DNA of 64,000 nucleotides from JAJDFU01 sp964640855 (GTDB lineage Bacteria > Bacteroidota > Bacteroidia > Chitinophagales > Saprospiraceae). Location of the stretch: NCBI GenBank assembly GCA_964640855.1, contig CAZXIX010000006.1:22054-86053 (forward strand), written 5' to 3'. Below the pieces are notes generated by a model. It searched no databases. It was not told the origin of the DNA and saw nothing but the letters and a program-made list of their open reading frames with translations. The position numbers and the translations under genes were made by a program. Of the stretch, positions 24,811 to 35,926 are shown piece by piece. Position 1 is the stretch's first letter, and every line of letters begins with the position of its first letter.

Positions 24811-26685
24811 TTAGGTAAGCTCGACCAGCTCCATCCACCTTCCTTCTTTCGCTTCAATCTCGGATTCCAGTTGCTTAATCTCTTTGGATAAGCGTTCAAT
24901 CTCACCGCTATCTGAAATCCCCTCGAGGAAGCGTTCCTGAATACCGGATTTCTTCTCTTCCAGTTTTTTGATCTCCTTTTCCAATCTTTTCAGTTCCTTC
25001 TGTTGATCTCGGCTCAACCCTTGATCCCGAGGCACTGGTACGCCTTCTGTTTTAGCTTCTGTTTTCCGGGATCGCGCCTGCTCTCGCTCTTGCCTTTCTT
25101 CCTCCTTTCGAGTCTGCCGATAGGCCGTATACCCTCCTGGGAAATCCCGAACCTGACCATCGCCTTCGAAAACAAAGAGATGCTCTACGATTTTGTCCAT
25201 AAAATACCGATCGTGAGATACGATCAGGATGCAGCCCGGGAAATCCATCAGGAAGTCTTCCAGAATGTTCAGGGTCAAAATATCGAGGTCGTTGGTGGGC
25301 TCGTCCAGGATCAGGAAATTGGGGTTCTGCATGAGAATGCTGAGGAGAAAGAGCCTCCTTTTTTCCCCGCCCGACAATTCGCTGACCCGTACCTGTTGTT
25401 GCTTGCGACTGAAAAGAAAGCGCTCCAGCAACTGCTCTGCCGTAAGTTTTTGTCCCTTTTCAAGGGGTATGTATTCGGCCACGTCCCGGATAAAGTCGAT
25501 GACCTTCTTTTCGCCCGGGGATTCGATCCCCTGTTGGGTATAAAAGCCGAATTGCGTGTTTTCACCGACGACTACTTTCCCTTTGTCCGGCCTGATCTGC
25601 TGGGTCAGCAGGTTGAGCAGGGTCGATTTTCCAGACCCGTTGGGTCCGACGATGCCGGCTCTTTCTCCCTTGCGGAACTTGTAGGAAAAATCCTCGATCA
25701 GGGTTCGGTCTTCGAAAGCTTTGCTGATGTGATGAGCTTCGAGGATCTTTTTCCCCAATCGCTTTCCCTTGAGATCTATCTCCAATTCTTTTTCTTTCCG
25801 AATGTTGGCTACTTTATCTTGCAGTTTTTCAGCTGCCTGGACTCGCGATTTGGCTTTGGTTCCCCTGGCTTTGGGCATGCGCCGAACCCATTCCAGTTCT
25901 TTTTTCAGCAATTTTCGGTCCTTTTCCGATTCGCTCCGCTGCGTTTCTGTGCGAGTGGCCTTTTTTTCCAGGTAATCGGAGTAATTGCCTGCATACCGAA
26001 AGAGTTGTCCCCCTTCCAGTTCGTAGATCTGATCACACACCCGTTCCAGGAAATACCGATCGTGGGTAACCATGACCAGGGTTTTGCCGGCTTGGGACAG
26101 ATATTCTTCCAGCCATTCGATCATATCGAGATCGAGATGGTTGGTGGGCTCATCCAGGATCAGGAAGTCACCATTTTCCACGATCATTTTAGCCAGGGCC
26201 AGTCGCTTGCGTTCGCCTCCGGAAAGATGCTTTACCCGTTTCTGAAGCTCATCGATCTTGAGTTTGCTCAGCACCTCCTGAATACGAGCCTCCGCATCCC
26301 AGGCCTTCAGATCGTCCATGCGCAGACTGGCCGCTTCGATTTCGGCATTCGACCGATTCAACAATAAGGCCTCCTCGTACTGACTGATCGCCGTCAGGAT
26401 GGGGTCGTCGGTATCAAAGACGGCCTCCAGGATCGTGTGCTGGTCATCCAATTCCGGTTCCTGCCCCAGGTACTGCAGGCGAACCTCCTTGTGCATCCAA
26501 ACCTGAGAAGTTTCTCCCTCCGGAGCTTCCAGACCCGCCAATACCCGCAGTAAAGTGGACTTACCACTCCCGTTTCGAGCTACCAGACCGATCTTGTCCC
26601 CCTGGTTGATCAGCAAGGAGATGCGATCAAACAAGATCTTCTCCCCGTAGGATTTACTGACGTTTTCTAGCTTGAGCAAATTCAC
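24811..26685 (-). CDS. ABC-F family ATPase, Uup-like
   Basis: Soluble twin-ATPase protein (624 residues) acting on ribosomes or DNA repair rather than transport. Two ATP-binding domains are visible: Walker A VARNGSGKST near 36 and GPNGSGKST near 348, signatures LSGGERKRLAL near 154 and LSGGEKRRLFL near 438, and Walker B LILDEPTNHLDL / LILDEPTNDLDI. A charged linker lies between, and the C-terminal 80 residues form a coiled coil (LKRLEKEIKKLEEKK), which favours the Uup type over EttA. There is no transmembrane part. It follows the Prc gene behind a terminator. Confidence 0.92.
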   Translation of the reverse strand: MNLLKLENVSKSYGEKILFDRISLLINQGDKIGLVARNGSGKSTLLRVLAGLEAPEGETSQVWMHKEVRLQYLGQEPELDDQHTILEAVFDTDDPILTAISQYEEALLLNRSNAEIEAASLRMDDLKAWDAEARIQEVLSKLKIDELQKRVKHLSGGERKRLALAKMIVENGDFLILDEPTNHLDLDMIEWLEEYLSQAGKTLVMVTHDRYFLERVCDQIYELEGGQLFRYAGNYSDYLEKKATRTETQRSESEKDRKLLKKELEWVRRMPKARGTKAKSRVQAAEKLQDKVANIRKEKELEIDLKGKRLGKKILEAHHISKAFEDRTLIEDFSYKFRKGERAGIVGPNGSGKSTLLNLLTQQIRPDKGKVVVGENTQFGFYTQQGIESPGEKKVIDFIRDVAEYIPLEKGQKLTAEQLLERFLFSRKQQQVRVSELSGGEKRRLFLLSILMQNPNFLILDEPTNDLDILTLNILEDFLMDFPGCILIVSHDRYFMDKIVEHLFVFEGDGQVRDFPGGYTAYRQTRKEEERQEREQARSRKTEAKTEGVPVPRDQGLSRDQQKELKRLEKEIKKLEEKKSGIQERFLEGISDSGEIERLSKEIKQLESEIEAKEGRWMELVELT

Positions 26686-26720
26686 CTTAGCTTGAATTTG
26701 GGGTTAGCTCCCGATTCACA

Positions 26721-26751
26721 AAAGGCCCGAAGACGGATCTGCCTTCGGGCC
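26721..26751 (-). terminator. Terminator of the Prc-like protease gene
   Basis: GGCCCGAAG and CTTCGGGCC form a 9-bp perfect stem with a 10-base loop, followed by TTTTG on the minus strand, 27 bases after the stop codon. Confidence 0.8.
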
Positions 26752-26777
26752 CTTTGGATGCGAGCGAAAACCGGTCG

Positions 26778-28901
26778 TTAACCGTTGGCCTCCTCCAGAT
26801 CGTGGAGGATCCGCATGGTTTCTGTAATATAAAGATCTTTGGAGACCCGCTTGTGCCAGTCTTCGTTCCGGGCTTTTCGAGATTCGTCCAGGTTGATCCA
26901 GTCCCTATCCACTTCCAAATTATGGATCCCTTCATTAACTACCTGATCAAACAGGTCGGTAAACTCCCGGCTCTCCTCCTTTTCTTTCTGCTCCATGTTG
27001 AAATATTTTTCCCAGGAAAGGGGGACCACAGATTTCGAGCGAAGATCCTTCATGCGCTGAGCATTCTGAAGAATTTTCTGGAAGGTTACATTTTCTTGTA
27101 TCCGCTTTTGGCTCAACTCCTTCACCCTGTCCAGTTTGTCCATCGCGTAAACCTTCTGGTCAAATTCCACCGGATCGATTTTGGTCCAGGGTATGGCGTT
27201 TTCTTCTTCCTTTTCACCAGCTTCGATAAAATGAAAATTATCCGGTAAAACGACATCCGGGATCACGCCTTTGAGCTGCACAGATCCTCCGTTGATGCGG
27301 TAGAATTTCTGAATGGTGATCTTGGCTGCTCCCAGAGGTTTGAAATCAGAGAATCCGCGGATGCGATCCAGGTCGGCCATCTGCTGGACCGTGCCTTTCC
27401 CGAAGGTGGACTGACCGCCCACGATCACTGCCCGGCCATAGTCCTGGAGGGCAGCAGCCAAAATTTCGGATGCTGAAGCGCTGTAGGTATTGACCATCAC
27501 GGCTAGCGGACCGTGGTACTGTACGCGAGGATCTTTGTCCGAGAGTACATCCGCGTTATGAATGCGGTCTTTCACCTGCACGATAGGGCCTTCCTCAATG
27601 AACAACCCGGTCATCTTCACCACCTCATACAGGGATCCGCCGCCGTTGTATCGGATATCCAGGATAATGCCATCGACATTCTCTTCCTTCAGTTTTTCAA
27701 TTTCTTTGGCTACGTCTTCCGTACAAGACCTCCCGTTGGGATTTTGAAAATCCGAATAAAAGCTGGGCAGGGAAATGAAGCCTATGCGTTCTCCAAACGG
27801 AGAATCAAGGATCAGAGACTTGGCAAAATTTTCTTCAATGATCACCACGTCCCGGAGGATGGTAATTTCTTCCTTGGTGCCGTCCATTTTTTGCACGGTC
27901 AGGGTGACTTCGGTACCTTTCTTCCCCCGTATGTATTGAACGGCGTCGGTTACTAGCATGCCGACCATTTCGATCTCTTCACCTGTTTTCTCTTCCTTTA
28001 CCTTAAGAATGTAATCGCCGACTTCCAGCTCTTTTTGCTTCCAGGCAGGACCTCCCGCCACGATCCGCTCTACCTTAACGTATTCCCCATCGTTGGTCAG
28101 GGTGGCTCCGATCCCTTCCAGTTGACCCGACATATTGATGTCAAAATCCTGTTTTTGTTTGGGCTCGAAATATGAGGAGTGGGGATCGTAGAGATTGGTC
28201 AGCGTGCTCAGATAGGCCGAGAGCTCGTGTTCGCGACGGACCTTTTTGAGCTTACTGTACAAGTCCTCGAAGCGTTCCAGTTCTTCTTTGCGGGATTCTG
28301 CTTCCAGTTCTGCAAAGGATTTTTTCTCTTCTCCCTCTTCCCTTTTTTCATGAGCTTCCAATTTATTGTTTAGCCTGACCAGAGTCCGGTATTTGAGGAT
28401 TTTGCGCCAGCGGTCTTTCAGTTCCTTATCGTTGGAGGCAAAGGGTCGTTTTTCCGCATCCAGTTGGAACTCTTCATCGCGGTCGAAATCAAAGGGCCGG
28501 GAAAGGATTTCCTGATAGTAGGATTGTGTTTTATCCAGGGCAGTCCGGTATTTCTCCTGGGTCAGATCAAAAAACTGGTAGGTACCGTCGCGAATCTCAT
28601 CATCCAGTTGATTGCGATAGAATTGCAAGTGGTCGAGGTCTTCCTGGGTAAATAGTCTTTTGTCGTAATCCCGGCGACGGAGATATTCATCGTAAAATTC
28701 CGCGGAGAATTCGTCGTCAATGGATTTGGGGTCGAAATGATATTGATCCAGAAAAGTAATCAGGGTCCTCATCAATACCGTTTCCTTTTCGTTGGTAGCT
28801 ATCTGAGTCGGATAAACGGCTGCAAAAAGAAACAGCGCAACGATGAAAGAGAGGAATACCGGTTTCTTTGATCTCAACATAATTCCTGCATTGGACTTCA
28901 T
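26778..28901 (-). CDS. prc: C-terminal processing peptidase, Prc/Tsp type (S41)
   Basis: Periplasmic serine protease of 707 residues that trims or degrades proteins by their C-termini. After an N-terminal membrane/signal segment and a helical domain of about 200 residues, a PDZ domain lies near 235-335 (GQLEGIGATLTNDGEYVKVE), then the S41 core with the nucleophile Ser in TYSASASEILAA near 475 and the general-base Lys in TFGKGTVQ near 501. The C-terminal 150 residues are the DUF3340-like extension of Tsp. A second ATG seven codons in would give a neater signal peptide (MLRSKKPVFLSFIVALFLF). It has its own terminator. Confidence 0.93.
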   Translation of the reverse strand: MKSNAGIMLRSKKPVFLSFIVALFLFAAVYPTQIATNEKETVLMRTLITFLDQYHFDPKSIDDEFSAEFYDEYLRRRDYDKRLFTQEDLDHLQFYRNQLDDEIRDGTYQFFDLTQEKYRTALDKTQSYYQEILSRPFDFDRDEEFQLDAEKRPFASNDKELKDRWRKILKYRTLVRLNNKLEAHEKREEGEEKKSFAELEAESRKEELERFEDLYSKLKKVRREHELSAYLSTLTNLYDPHSSYFEPKQKQDFDINMSGQLEGIGATLTNDGEYVKVERIVAGGPAWKQKELEVGDYILKVKEEKTGEEIEMVGMLVTDAVQYIRGKKGTEVTLTVQKMDGTKEEITILRDVVIIEENFAKSLILDSPFGERIGFISLPSFYSDFQNPNGRSCTEDVAKEIEKLKEENVDGIILDIRYNGGGSLYEVVKMTGLFIEEGPIVQVKDRIHNADVLSDKDPRVQYHGPLAVMVNTYSASASEILAAALQDYGRAVIVGGQSTFGKGTVQQMADLDRIRGFSDFKPLGAAKITIQKFYRINGGSVQLKGVIPDVVLPDNFHFIEAGEKEEENAIPWTKIDPVEFDQKVYAMDKLDRVKELSQKRIQENVTFQKILQNAQRMKDLRSKSVVPLSWEKYFNMEQKEKEESREFTDLFDQVVNEGIHNLEVDRDWINLDESRKARNEDWHKRVSKDLYITETMRILHDLEEANG

Positions 28902-29006
28902 GAAAACGAGCCTGAGTTATTCTTGCCCGGGAAATAAAAATAGAATTTACGGGGGTATTTGTTTGGGCAATAATGGTATAGCTCACCAATTTAACGTAAG
29001 TCTAAC

Positions 29007-29048
29007 AAAAAAGGTGCCGCCTTCCCGAATTAATCGCGGGAAGGCGGC
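29007..29048 (-). terminator. Strong terminator of hppA
   Basis: GCCGCCTTCCCG and CGGGAAGGCGGC form a 12-bp perfect stem with a 9-base loop, then ACC and six T on the minus strand, 25 bases after the hppA stop codon. Confidence 0.92.
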
Positions 29049-29072
29049 AAAATGGCAGTATTTAAGTGCGGA

Positions 29073-31313
<2,241 letters not shown>

Positions 31314-31390
31314 AATCACTTCATTGATTTTTCGTTGAAAGGAAACGGGTTTCCCGAAAGTCGGCGAAACCCTTGTTTTTTACAGTTGGG

Positions 31391-31421
31391 CAAAAGTAAA
31401 CGAAAATGGGTTATTGTCAAA
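31391..31421 (-). promoter_or_regulatory. Promoter of hppA
   Basis: On the minus strand TTTG (31421-31418) is followed after exactly 19 bases by TACTTTTG (31398-31391), a full match to the Bacteroidota housekeeping promoter. The predicted leader is about 70 bases. Confidence 0.8.
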
Positions 31422-31538
31422 CTTGCCTCTGCCAGACTGCCCGCCCCGTCAAATTCAGGCAAAAATGTCGGCCTCCACTTCAAAGGCACGATGAAATAAC
31501 CTAAATTAAACGGAATAGCGATCCAGAAAGCCATCCCA

Positions 31539-32015
31539 ATGAAAACAGATCCAAAAAGCGTCTACTCCTCCGATCTTTTCAGCGAACCGGAATTGGAAAG
31601 GGTACCCCTGGAGGGCCCGGATCCATCCTTTGAATCGCCTCAGCAACGATATCGCCGAATCGACACCTTTTTGCAGGGCCTGGTGCTCTGGCCTACCTTG
31701 TTCCTGATCCTGTTTCCCCCTGCCTTTGCCCTGGGCATGCTCATACTTGGATTCGTTCAACTTACAAGTGCCTTGTGCGGAGCAATCTACTGGTCCGACA
31801 AAACCCGCTGGGTATACCTGGGCAGTAGCCTCGCATTCATCTTTTTCTGGTCCGGGATCCTTGCGCTTGGCTGGGGGCGGTTTGATCTTCCCGGGTATCT
31901 TAACCCGGTTGCTCTCACATTGATCTATCTGCCGGCTGTCATTGGCGCCTTCTGGTATTATCATTACAGCCAAAAGGCAAATCCGGCCGATTCCAAGCAG
32001 GAAGAATGGGTTTGA
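31539..32015 (+). CDS. Membrane protein of unknown function
   Basis: A 158-residue protein with a polar N-terminus of about 43 residues (many acidic and Pro residues) followed by four hydrophobic segments, roughly 44-64, 66-86, 93-111 and 120-140, and a short polar tail. I do not recognise a family and no conserved catalytic or transport motif is visible. It is divergent from hppA and convergent with a TPR gene, so context gives no clue to its function. The ATG at 31539 is the only suitable start before the first helix. Confidence 0.65.
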   Translation: MKTDPKSVYSSDLFSEPELERVPLEGPDPSFESPQQRYRRIDTFLQGLVLWPTLFLILFPPAFALGMLILGFVQLTSALCGAIYWSDKTRWVYLGSSLAFIFFWSGILALGWGRFDLPGYLNPVALTLIYLPAVIGAFWYYHYSQKANPADSKQEEWV

Positions 32016-32020
32016 ATGTG

Positions 32021-32066
32021 GTTTAAAAAACAAGTAAGGACGCGTGCAAGGCTTTGTTTTTTAAAC
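32021..32066. terminator. A/T-rich inverted repeat between convergent genes
   Basis: GTTTAAAAAACA and TGTTTTTTAAAC form a perfect 12-bp stem around a 22-base interval, lying between two converging genes. T-rich arms occur in both orientations, so it could end transcripts from both sides, although the stem is unusually A/T-rich for a terminator. Confidence 0.45.
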
Positions 32067-32073
32067 GGATTCC

Positions 32074-33555
32074 CTATTTCCATTGAAGCCTTTCCAGGCC
32101 CGACCGGGCTTGTCGGTGCAACCCGGTTTTATAGGCCTGGGGAGAAAGCTGCAGGCAATTTTGATACCAGAGTGCAGCCTCTTGATCGTTTCCTGCCTGT
32201 TCGAACATAAGGCCGAGCTCCAAAGCACTTTTGCAGGCGAAATACCAAGACTCGCCGGTGCCCAACCGAACGGTTTTTTTCAGATGATCCTCAGCCTCTT
32301 CCAGCCGGCCCATTTCCTGAAAAACCCGGCCTTTTCGGTAATAAAATTCGACCATCAGCCGCTTTTCCTTCATCCTCTCTACCCTGATTTTGTCCAGCAC
32401 AACTTTTGCCTGGCCGTAATAACCGCCGTCGAATAACAAACGGGCCTTGAGCAATTCCGGATGGGGCATGGCCCCGGATTGGGCTTCTTCCCAGGCGGCC
32501 TCGTCCTCCCCCACCCGACTTTCCCCTTTCTGAAGACAGCTCTCCATGAAATGCCGGTATCGGTTTTCACTCTCGAAAAGCAAGGCGTGCCAGGCTCGTT
32601 TTTGGTAAGCCGCTTTGAGGTAATGCCGGCCCTTGAAATCCCGGAGGAAGCGATCGAAAAAAGCAGCTGAAGCAGGATCCAACCGACGCAATCGGGCAAG
32701 CCCTTCCAGAAAGTCCAGATAGGGAAAAGGGAAGTAGGATCCGCCTTGAGGTCGGGAACGAAGAAATTGAAGAGCGGCTTCGTTTCTGCCCGTGCGCATG
32801 GCAACGTTGGCCAGAATAAAGCAGTAGAGAGGGCTTTTTTTCGGATCCAGGCCCAGGGTTGCCAGTCTATCCCAGGCCTCTGATGGTCGATTGGCCAGGT
32901 ACAGCAGATGGTAGACTTCGAAAATGGAGGCCTCGGTTTGAAAGAGCCCGGATTGAGACGATGCCAACCGCAGTTCTTTCCGGCTTTCTTTCAGGGAGCC
33001 CCTCATACCGGATATCAATTGAAAGCCCCAACGATAGCTGTCGGGTAGGCTACCTACGAAAGCGTGAAGCATACCCAGGTTTTTCTGATTCGGTAAAAAG
33101 TCCGGGAAGCGTTTCTCGTTTTTTCGGAGCAGTTGGTAGGCGGTACTCAGGTCGTTGAAGGCGCCTATGTATTCTCCGAATTTAATTCGGGTCACCGCCC
33201 ACTGCAGGTAGATCTCGGCTTGCACATACAGGGAATAGGGGGAATCTGAAGGGCCTTTGCGGACGGTTCGGAGGCGGGACCAGATTTCCTTTTTCCAGGC
33301 TTGAAAAGCCTTTTCATCTTCAGAAATGTAAACCTGGAGAAAATCCCGGTAATTGACCAGGTGGAAGACCGCCAGATTATGCGGGTCCTCTTCCTGGAGA
33401 ATTCTGATTTTGTCCTCTGCTTCTCCCATTCGGAGCTCCAGCAAGAGCTGGTAGGCCTCCCCGGCCTTTTGGCCGTAATGAAAATGATAATCCTCAACCC
33501 GGGCGTTCGCCTCCCCGAAGCGGGGGAGGACAGACAATAACAAAAACAACCACAT
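32074..33555 (-). CDS. TPR-like helical repeat protein, exported
   Basis: A 493-residue protein with a short hydrophobic N-terminus (MWLFLLLSVLPRFGEA) that looks like a signal peptide, then helix-turn-helix repeats through the whole length; the clearest TPR units are in the last 130 residues (GRVFQEMGRLEEAEDHLKKT and ALELGLMFEQAGNDQEAALW). The middle part contains LGMLHAFVGSLPDSYRWGFQLISGMRG, a stretch that occurs in Bacteroidota helical-repeat proteins of unknown role. No enzyme motif. It lies after the panC operon but is separated from it by a bidirectional terminator. Confidence 0.75.
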   Translation of the reverse strand: MWLFLLLSVLPRFGEANARVEDYHFHYGQKAGEAYQLLLELRMGEAEDKIRILQEEDPHNLAVFHLVNYRDFLQVYISEDEKAFQAWKKEIWSRLRTVRKGPSDSPYSLYVQAEIYLQWAVTRIKFGEYIGAFNDLSTAYQLLRKNEKRFPDFLPNQKNLGMLHAFVGSLPDSYRWGFQLISGMRGSLKESRKELRLASSQSGLFQTEASIFEVYHLLYLANRPSEAWDRLATLGLDPKKSPLYCFILANVAMRTGRNEAALQFLRSRPQGGSYFPFPYLDFLEGLARLRRLDPASAAFFDRFLRDFKGRHYLKAAYQKRAWHALLFESENRYRHFMESCLQKGESRVGEDEAAWEEAQSGAMPHPELLKARLLFDGGYYGQAKVVLDKIRVERMKEKRLMVEFYYRKGRVFQEMGRLEEAEDHLKKTVRLGTGESWYFACKSALELGLMFEQAGNDQEAALWYQNCLQLSPQAYKTGLHRQARSGLERLQWK

Positions 33556-33591
33556 ATCTCAAAATAAGCCTTGTCGGGCAACCGGACATAC

Positions 33592-33626
33592 AAAAGCCCT
33601 CGCAATCCAATTCCGAGGGCTTTTTT
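33592..33626. terminator. Bidirectional terminator after the panC-zinc-ribbon operon
   Basis: GCCCTCG and CGAGGGC form a 7-bp stem with an 11-base loop, flanked by AAAA on one side and TTTTTT on the other. It follows the zinc-ribbon gene stop by about 20 bases and should terminate the minus-strand operon. Confidence 0.85.
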
Positions 33627-33646
33627 CTGCGCAGGATACAGGAATA

Positions 33647-34405
33647 TCAGGATTTAACTTCATCCTCCTGATCCACTCCGGCGGTTTCGGCATCTACCAA
33701 AATACGGCCGCAATGCTCGCAGGCTATGATCTTTTTCCGCATGGAAATTTCCAGTTGGACCTGGGGCGGGATCCGGTTGAAGCAACCTCCGCAGGAATCC
33801 CGCTCAACGGTAACGACGGCCAAGCCGTTCCGGTAGTTATTTCGGACCCGGTCGTATGCCTTGAGGAGGCGAGCTTCGATTTTGCCCCTTGCCTTTTCGG
33901 ACTCTTTCAAGAGTTTTTTCTCCTCTTTGTCGGTCTTCTCGATGATCTCGTTCAGTTCGACCTTCTTGGCCTCCAGGTTCTTTTCTTTTTTCTCCAGCCT
34001 TTCCCGGGAGGCGGCCAACGTGTCTTCCTTATCCGCTATGGTCGTATTGGCCTGCCGCACTTTTTTCTCGAACAACTGAATGTCGAGCCGTTGCATTTCG
34101 AGCTCTTTGTTCAGGGCTTCAAACTCGCGATTGTTCTTGACGTCGTCCAATTGAGACGAGTAACGTTCGATATTGGATTGAGCCTCTTTGATGCCGGCTT
34201 CGTATTGTGAAACTTCCTTCTGCAGGTCATTCACGGTATTTTCAAGACGCTGGACCCGGGTCGTAAGGCCGGCAATTTCATCCTCCAAATCGCTGACCTC
34301 CATGGGCAATTCCCCTTTGAGAATGCCGATCTGATCGATTTGAGAGTCGATTTCCTGAAGTTTGAAAAGGTCTTTGAGTTTATCTGCGATTGTCTTTTCC
34401 GCCAT
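33647..34405 (-). CDS. Coiled-coil protein with C4 zinc ribbon (CT398/HP0958-like)
   Basis: The 252-residue protein is a long antiparallel coiled coil (about residues 5-180, rich in Glu, Lys and heptads) with a C-terminal zinc ribbon formed by SCGGC near 204 and CEHCG near 229. This is the layout of the CT398/HP0958 family, in Helicobacter involved in flagellin mRNA handling and elsewhere of unknown role. No flagellar genes are in the window. It is the last gene of the panC operon and lies 17 bases after nif3, a pair that is often adjacent in this phylum. Confidence 0.88.
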   Translation of the reverse strand: MAEKTIADKLKDLFKLQEIDSQIDQIGILKGELPMEVSDLEDEIAGLTTRVQRLENTVNDLQKEVSQYEAGIKEAQSNIERYSSQLDDVKNNREFEALNKELEMQRLDIQLFEKKVRQANTTIADKEDTLAASRERLEKKEKNLEAKKVELNEIIEKTDKEEKKLLKESEKARGKIEARLLKAYDRVRNNYRNGLAVVTVERDSCGGCFNRIPPQVQLEISMRKKIIACEHCGRILVDAETAGVDQEDEVKS

Positions 34406-34422
34406 GGATCGATTCTTCCGTT

Positions 34423-35421
34423 TTAATCCCTTGTAAAAAAGTAGTTCACCGGATTGGTGGTGACCTCTGTAGAATAAAACGCGAAATTAGGAAATTTGGA
34501 TGACAAGACTTCAAAAAGTAGGTCGATCGTAAATTGTTCGCTCTCAAAGTGGCCTATATCCGCAAGCAGGATTTTCCCGTCCGCATCGAAAAATTCGTGG
34601 TATTTGTAATCGGCTGTCAGAAAGGCGTCTGCACCTGCCGCCAGGGCGTTGGGCAGCAGGAATCCCCCGGCTCCTCCACAGAGCGCAACAAGCCGGACCG
34701 GCCGGTTGCGGAGAGCGGTATGCCGGATGCAGGGAGCCTTCATTTGCTCACCCACCCATTGGAGGAAAGCGGGTTCCTCCATGGGACTTGGCAATTTACC
34801 GATCAGACCCGACCCCACCCCAGCGGAATTTTCATGGCGAAGGACCTTCAGGTCGCGACCGGGAAAAGAGTCGCGGATCCGGTCCAGTAGCCTGGGATCT
34901 ATCCGTCCGCTGATTCGATTTTCACCTTCCGGGAAGGCATGCGAGGCCAGTTCGAGGGCTCCCAGCGATTTCAGCTTCATCATATCCGATTCCGGATCTT
35001 CGTGCGCGTACAGAGAAAAATGCATCGCGCCATACTTCGGTTTCAGGATACGGGTTTGCTGTAAACCCAGACGTTGGCCGATCCGCTGGTTCACGCCATT
35101 CACCAGCACATTGTCCAGATTGGTGTGGATGGCATAAATGGCCACCCCGTTTTGGATGGCTGCAATAAGCGTTCGCTCCACATAATTGGCTCCGGTCAAT
35201 TGTTTGATCGCGCGAAAGAGGATGGGGTGATGGGCCACAATCAGGTTGCACCCTTTCTGTATAGCCTCTTCCACTACCGGTTCGGTAGAATCCAGGCAGG
35301 TAAGAACGCCGGTGCATTCCCATTCGGGATCTCCGACGATCAATCCGGCGTTGTCATAAGATTCCTGGTAGACGGTGGGAGCCAAATTCTCCAGCACGTG
35401 CAGGATGTCGCGAATGCGCAT
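34423..35421 (-). CDS. Nif3-like dinuclear metal center protein
   Basis: A 332-residue member of the Nif3/YbgI family (GTP cyclohydrolase I type 2 homologs). Metal-binding motifs are visible: AHHPILF near residue 64, AIHTNLDNV near 100 and, at the C-terminus, LADIGHFESEQF. Between the two halves lies an inserted domain of about 120 residues, as in YqfO-type proteins. The start MRIRDILHVLENLAP matches the family; upstream codons would add 21 unrelated residues. Function is unsettled in the family. It is 4 bases from the hldE2 stop and 17 from the zinc-ribbon gene. Confidence 0.92.
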   Translation of the reverse strand: MRIRDILHVLENLAPTVYQESYDNAGLIVGDPEWECTGVLTCLDSTEPVVEEAIQKGCNLIVAHHPILFRAIKQLTGANYVERTLIAAIQNGVAIYAIHTNLDNVLVNGVNQRIGQRLGLQQTRILKPKYGAMHFSLYAHEDPESDMMKLKSLGALELASHAFPEGENRISGRIDPRLLDRIRDSFPGRDLKVLRHENSAGVGSGLIGKLPSPMEEPAFLQWVGEQMKAPCIRHTALRNRPVRLVALCGGAGGFLLPNALAAGADAFLTADYKYHEFFDADGKILLADIGHFESEQFTIDLLFEVLSSKFPNFAFYSTEVTTNPVNYFFTRD

Positions 35422-35425
35422 AAAA

Positions 35426-35926
35426 CTACAATTTGAGCCCTCGGATCTTCTGCTCGATGCGGGTAGTCGAATAACCCGGTACAAAATCCAGTACGACGAC
35501 CTCTCCGCCGACTGCCTTCACCTCGGAAGCGCCAACCACCTCATCTGTGCGATAATCCCCTCCTTTTACGAGGAAGTCGGGCAGCAGGGCAGTGATCAGA
35601 TGGAGAGGCGTATCCTCCTCAAACAGGACCACGAGATCGACAAAAGACAGGGAGGCCAGAGCCGTTTGGCGAGTAGACTCGTCCTGGATGGGCCGATGGG
35701 AGCCTTTCAGGCGACTTACCGAAGCCGAGCTGTTCAGCCCGACCACCAGCCGGTCGCCCAGATCGGCCGCCTCGGCCAGGTAGTGGAAGTGCCCGTAATG
35801 CAACAGGTCAAAGCAGCCATTTGTGAAAACGACCTTTTCGCCGGCCTGCCGCCAGGCCAGGACCTGCTCCCGGGCCGTGGGCAGTTCCTGGATTTTGTAC
35901 TGAATACGTTGAAGAGTTCGGGACAT
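35426..35926 (-). CDS. rfaE2: D-glycero-beta-D-manno-heptose 1-phosphate adenylyltransferase
   Basis: Activates heptose-1-phosphate with ATP to make ADP-heptose for the LPS core. The nucleotidyltransferase motif VFTNGCFDLLHYGHFHYL (HxGH at the centre) lies near residue 32; GLNSSASVSRLKG and the C-terminal PGYSTTRIEQKI follow. At 166 residues it is the stand-alone C-terminal half of HldE; the kinase half is not in the window. The ATG (MSRTLQRI) overlaps the stop of the preceding gene as TAATG, indicating translational coupling. Confidence 0.93.
   Translation of the reverse strand: MSRTLQRIQYKIQELPTAREQVLAWRQAGEKVVFTNGCFDLLHYGHFHYLAEAADLGDRLVVGLNSSASVSRLKGSHRPIQDESTRQTALASLSFVDLVVLFEEDTPLHLITALLPDFLVKGGDYRTDEVVGASEVKAVGGEVVVLDFVPGYSTTRIEQKIRGLKL

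Noticed and set aside
25003..26367. A 454-codon open frame antisense to the ABC-F gene
   Set aside because: No domain recognised; the ABC-F motifs on the opposite strand are complete.
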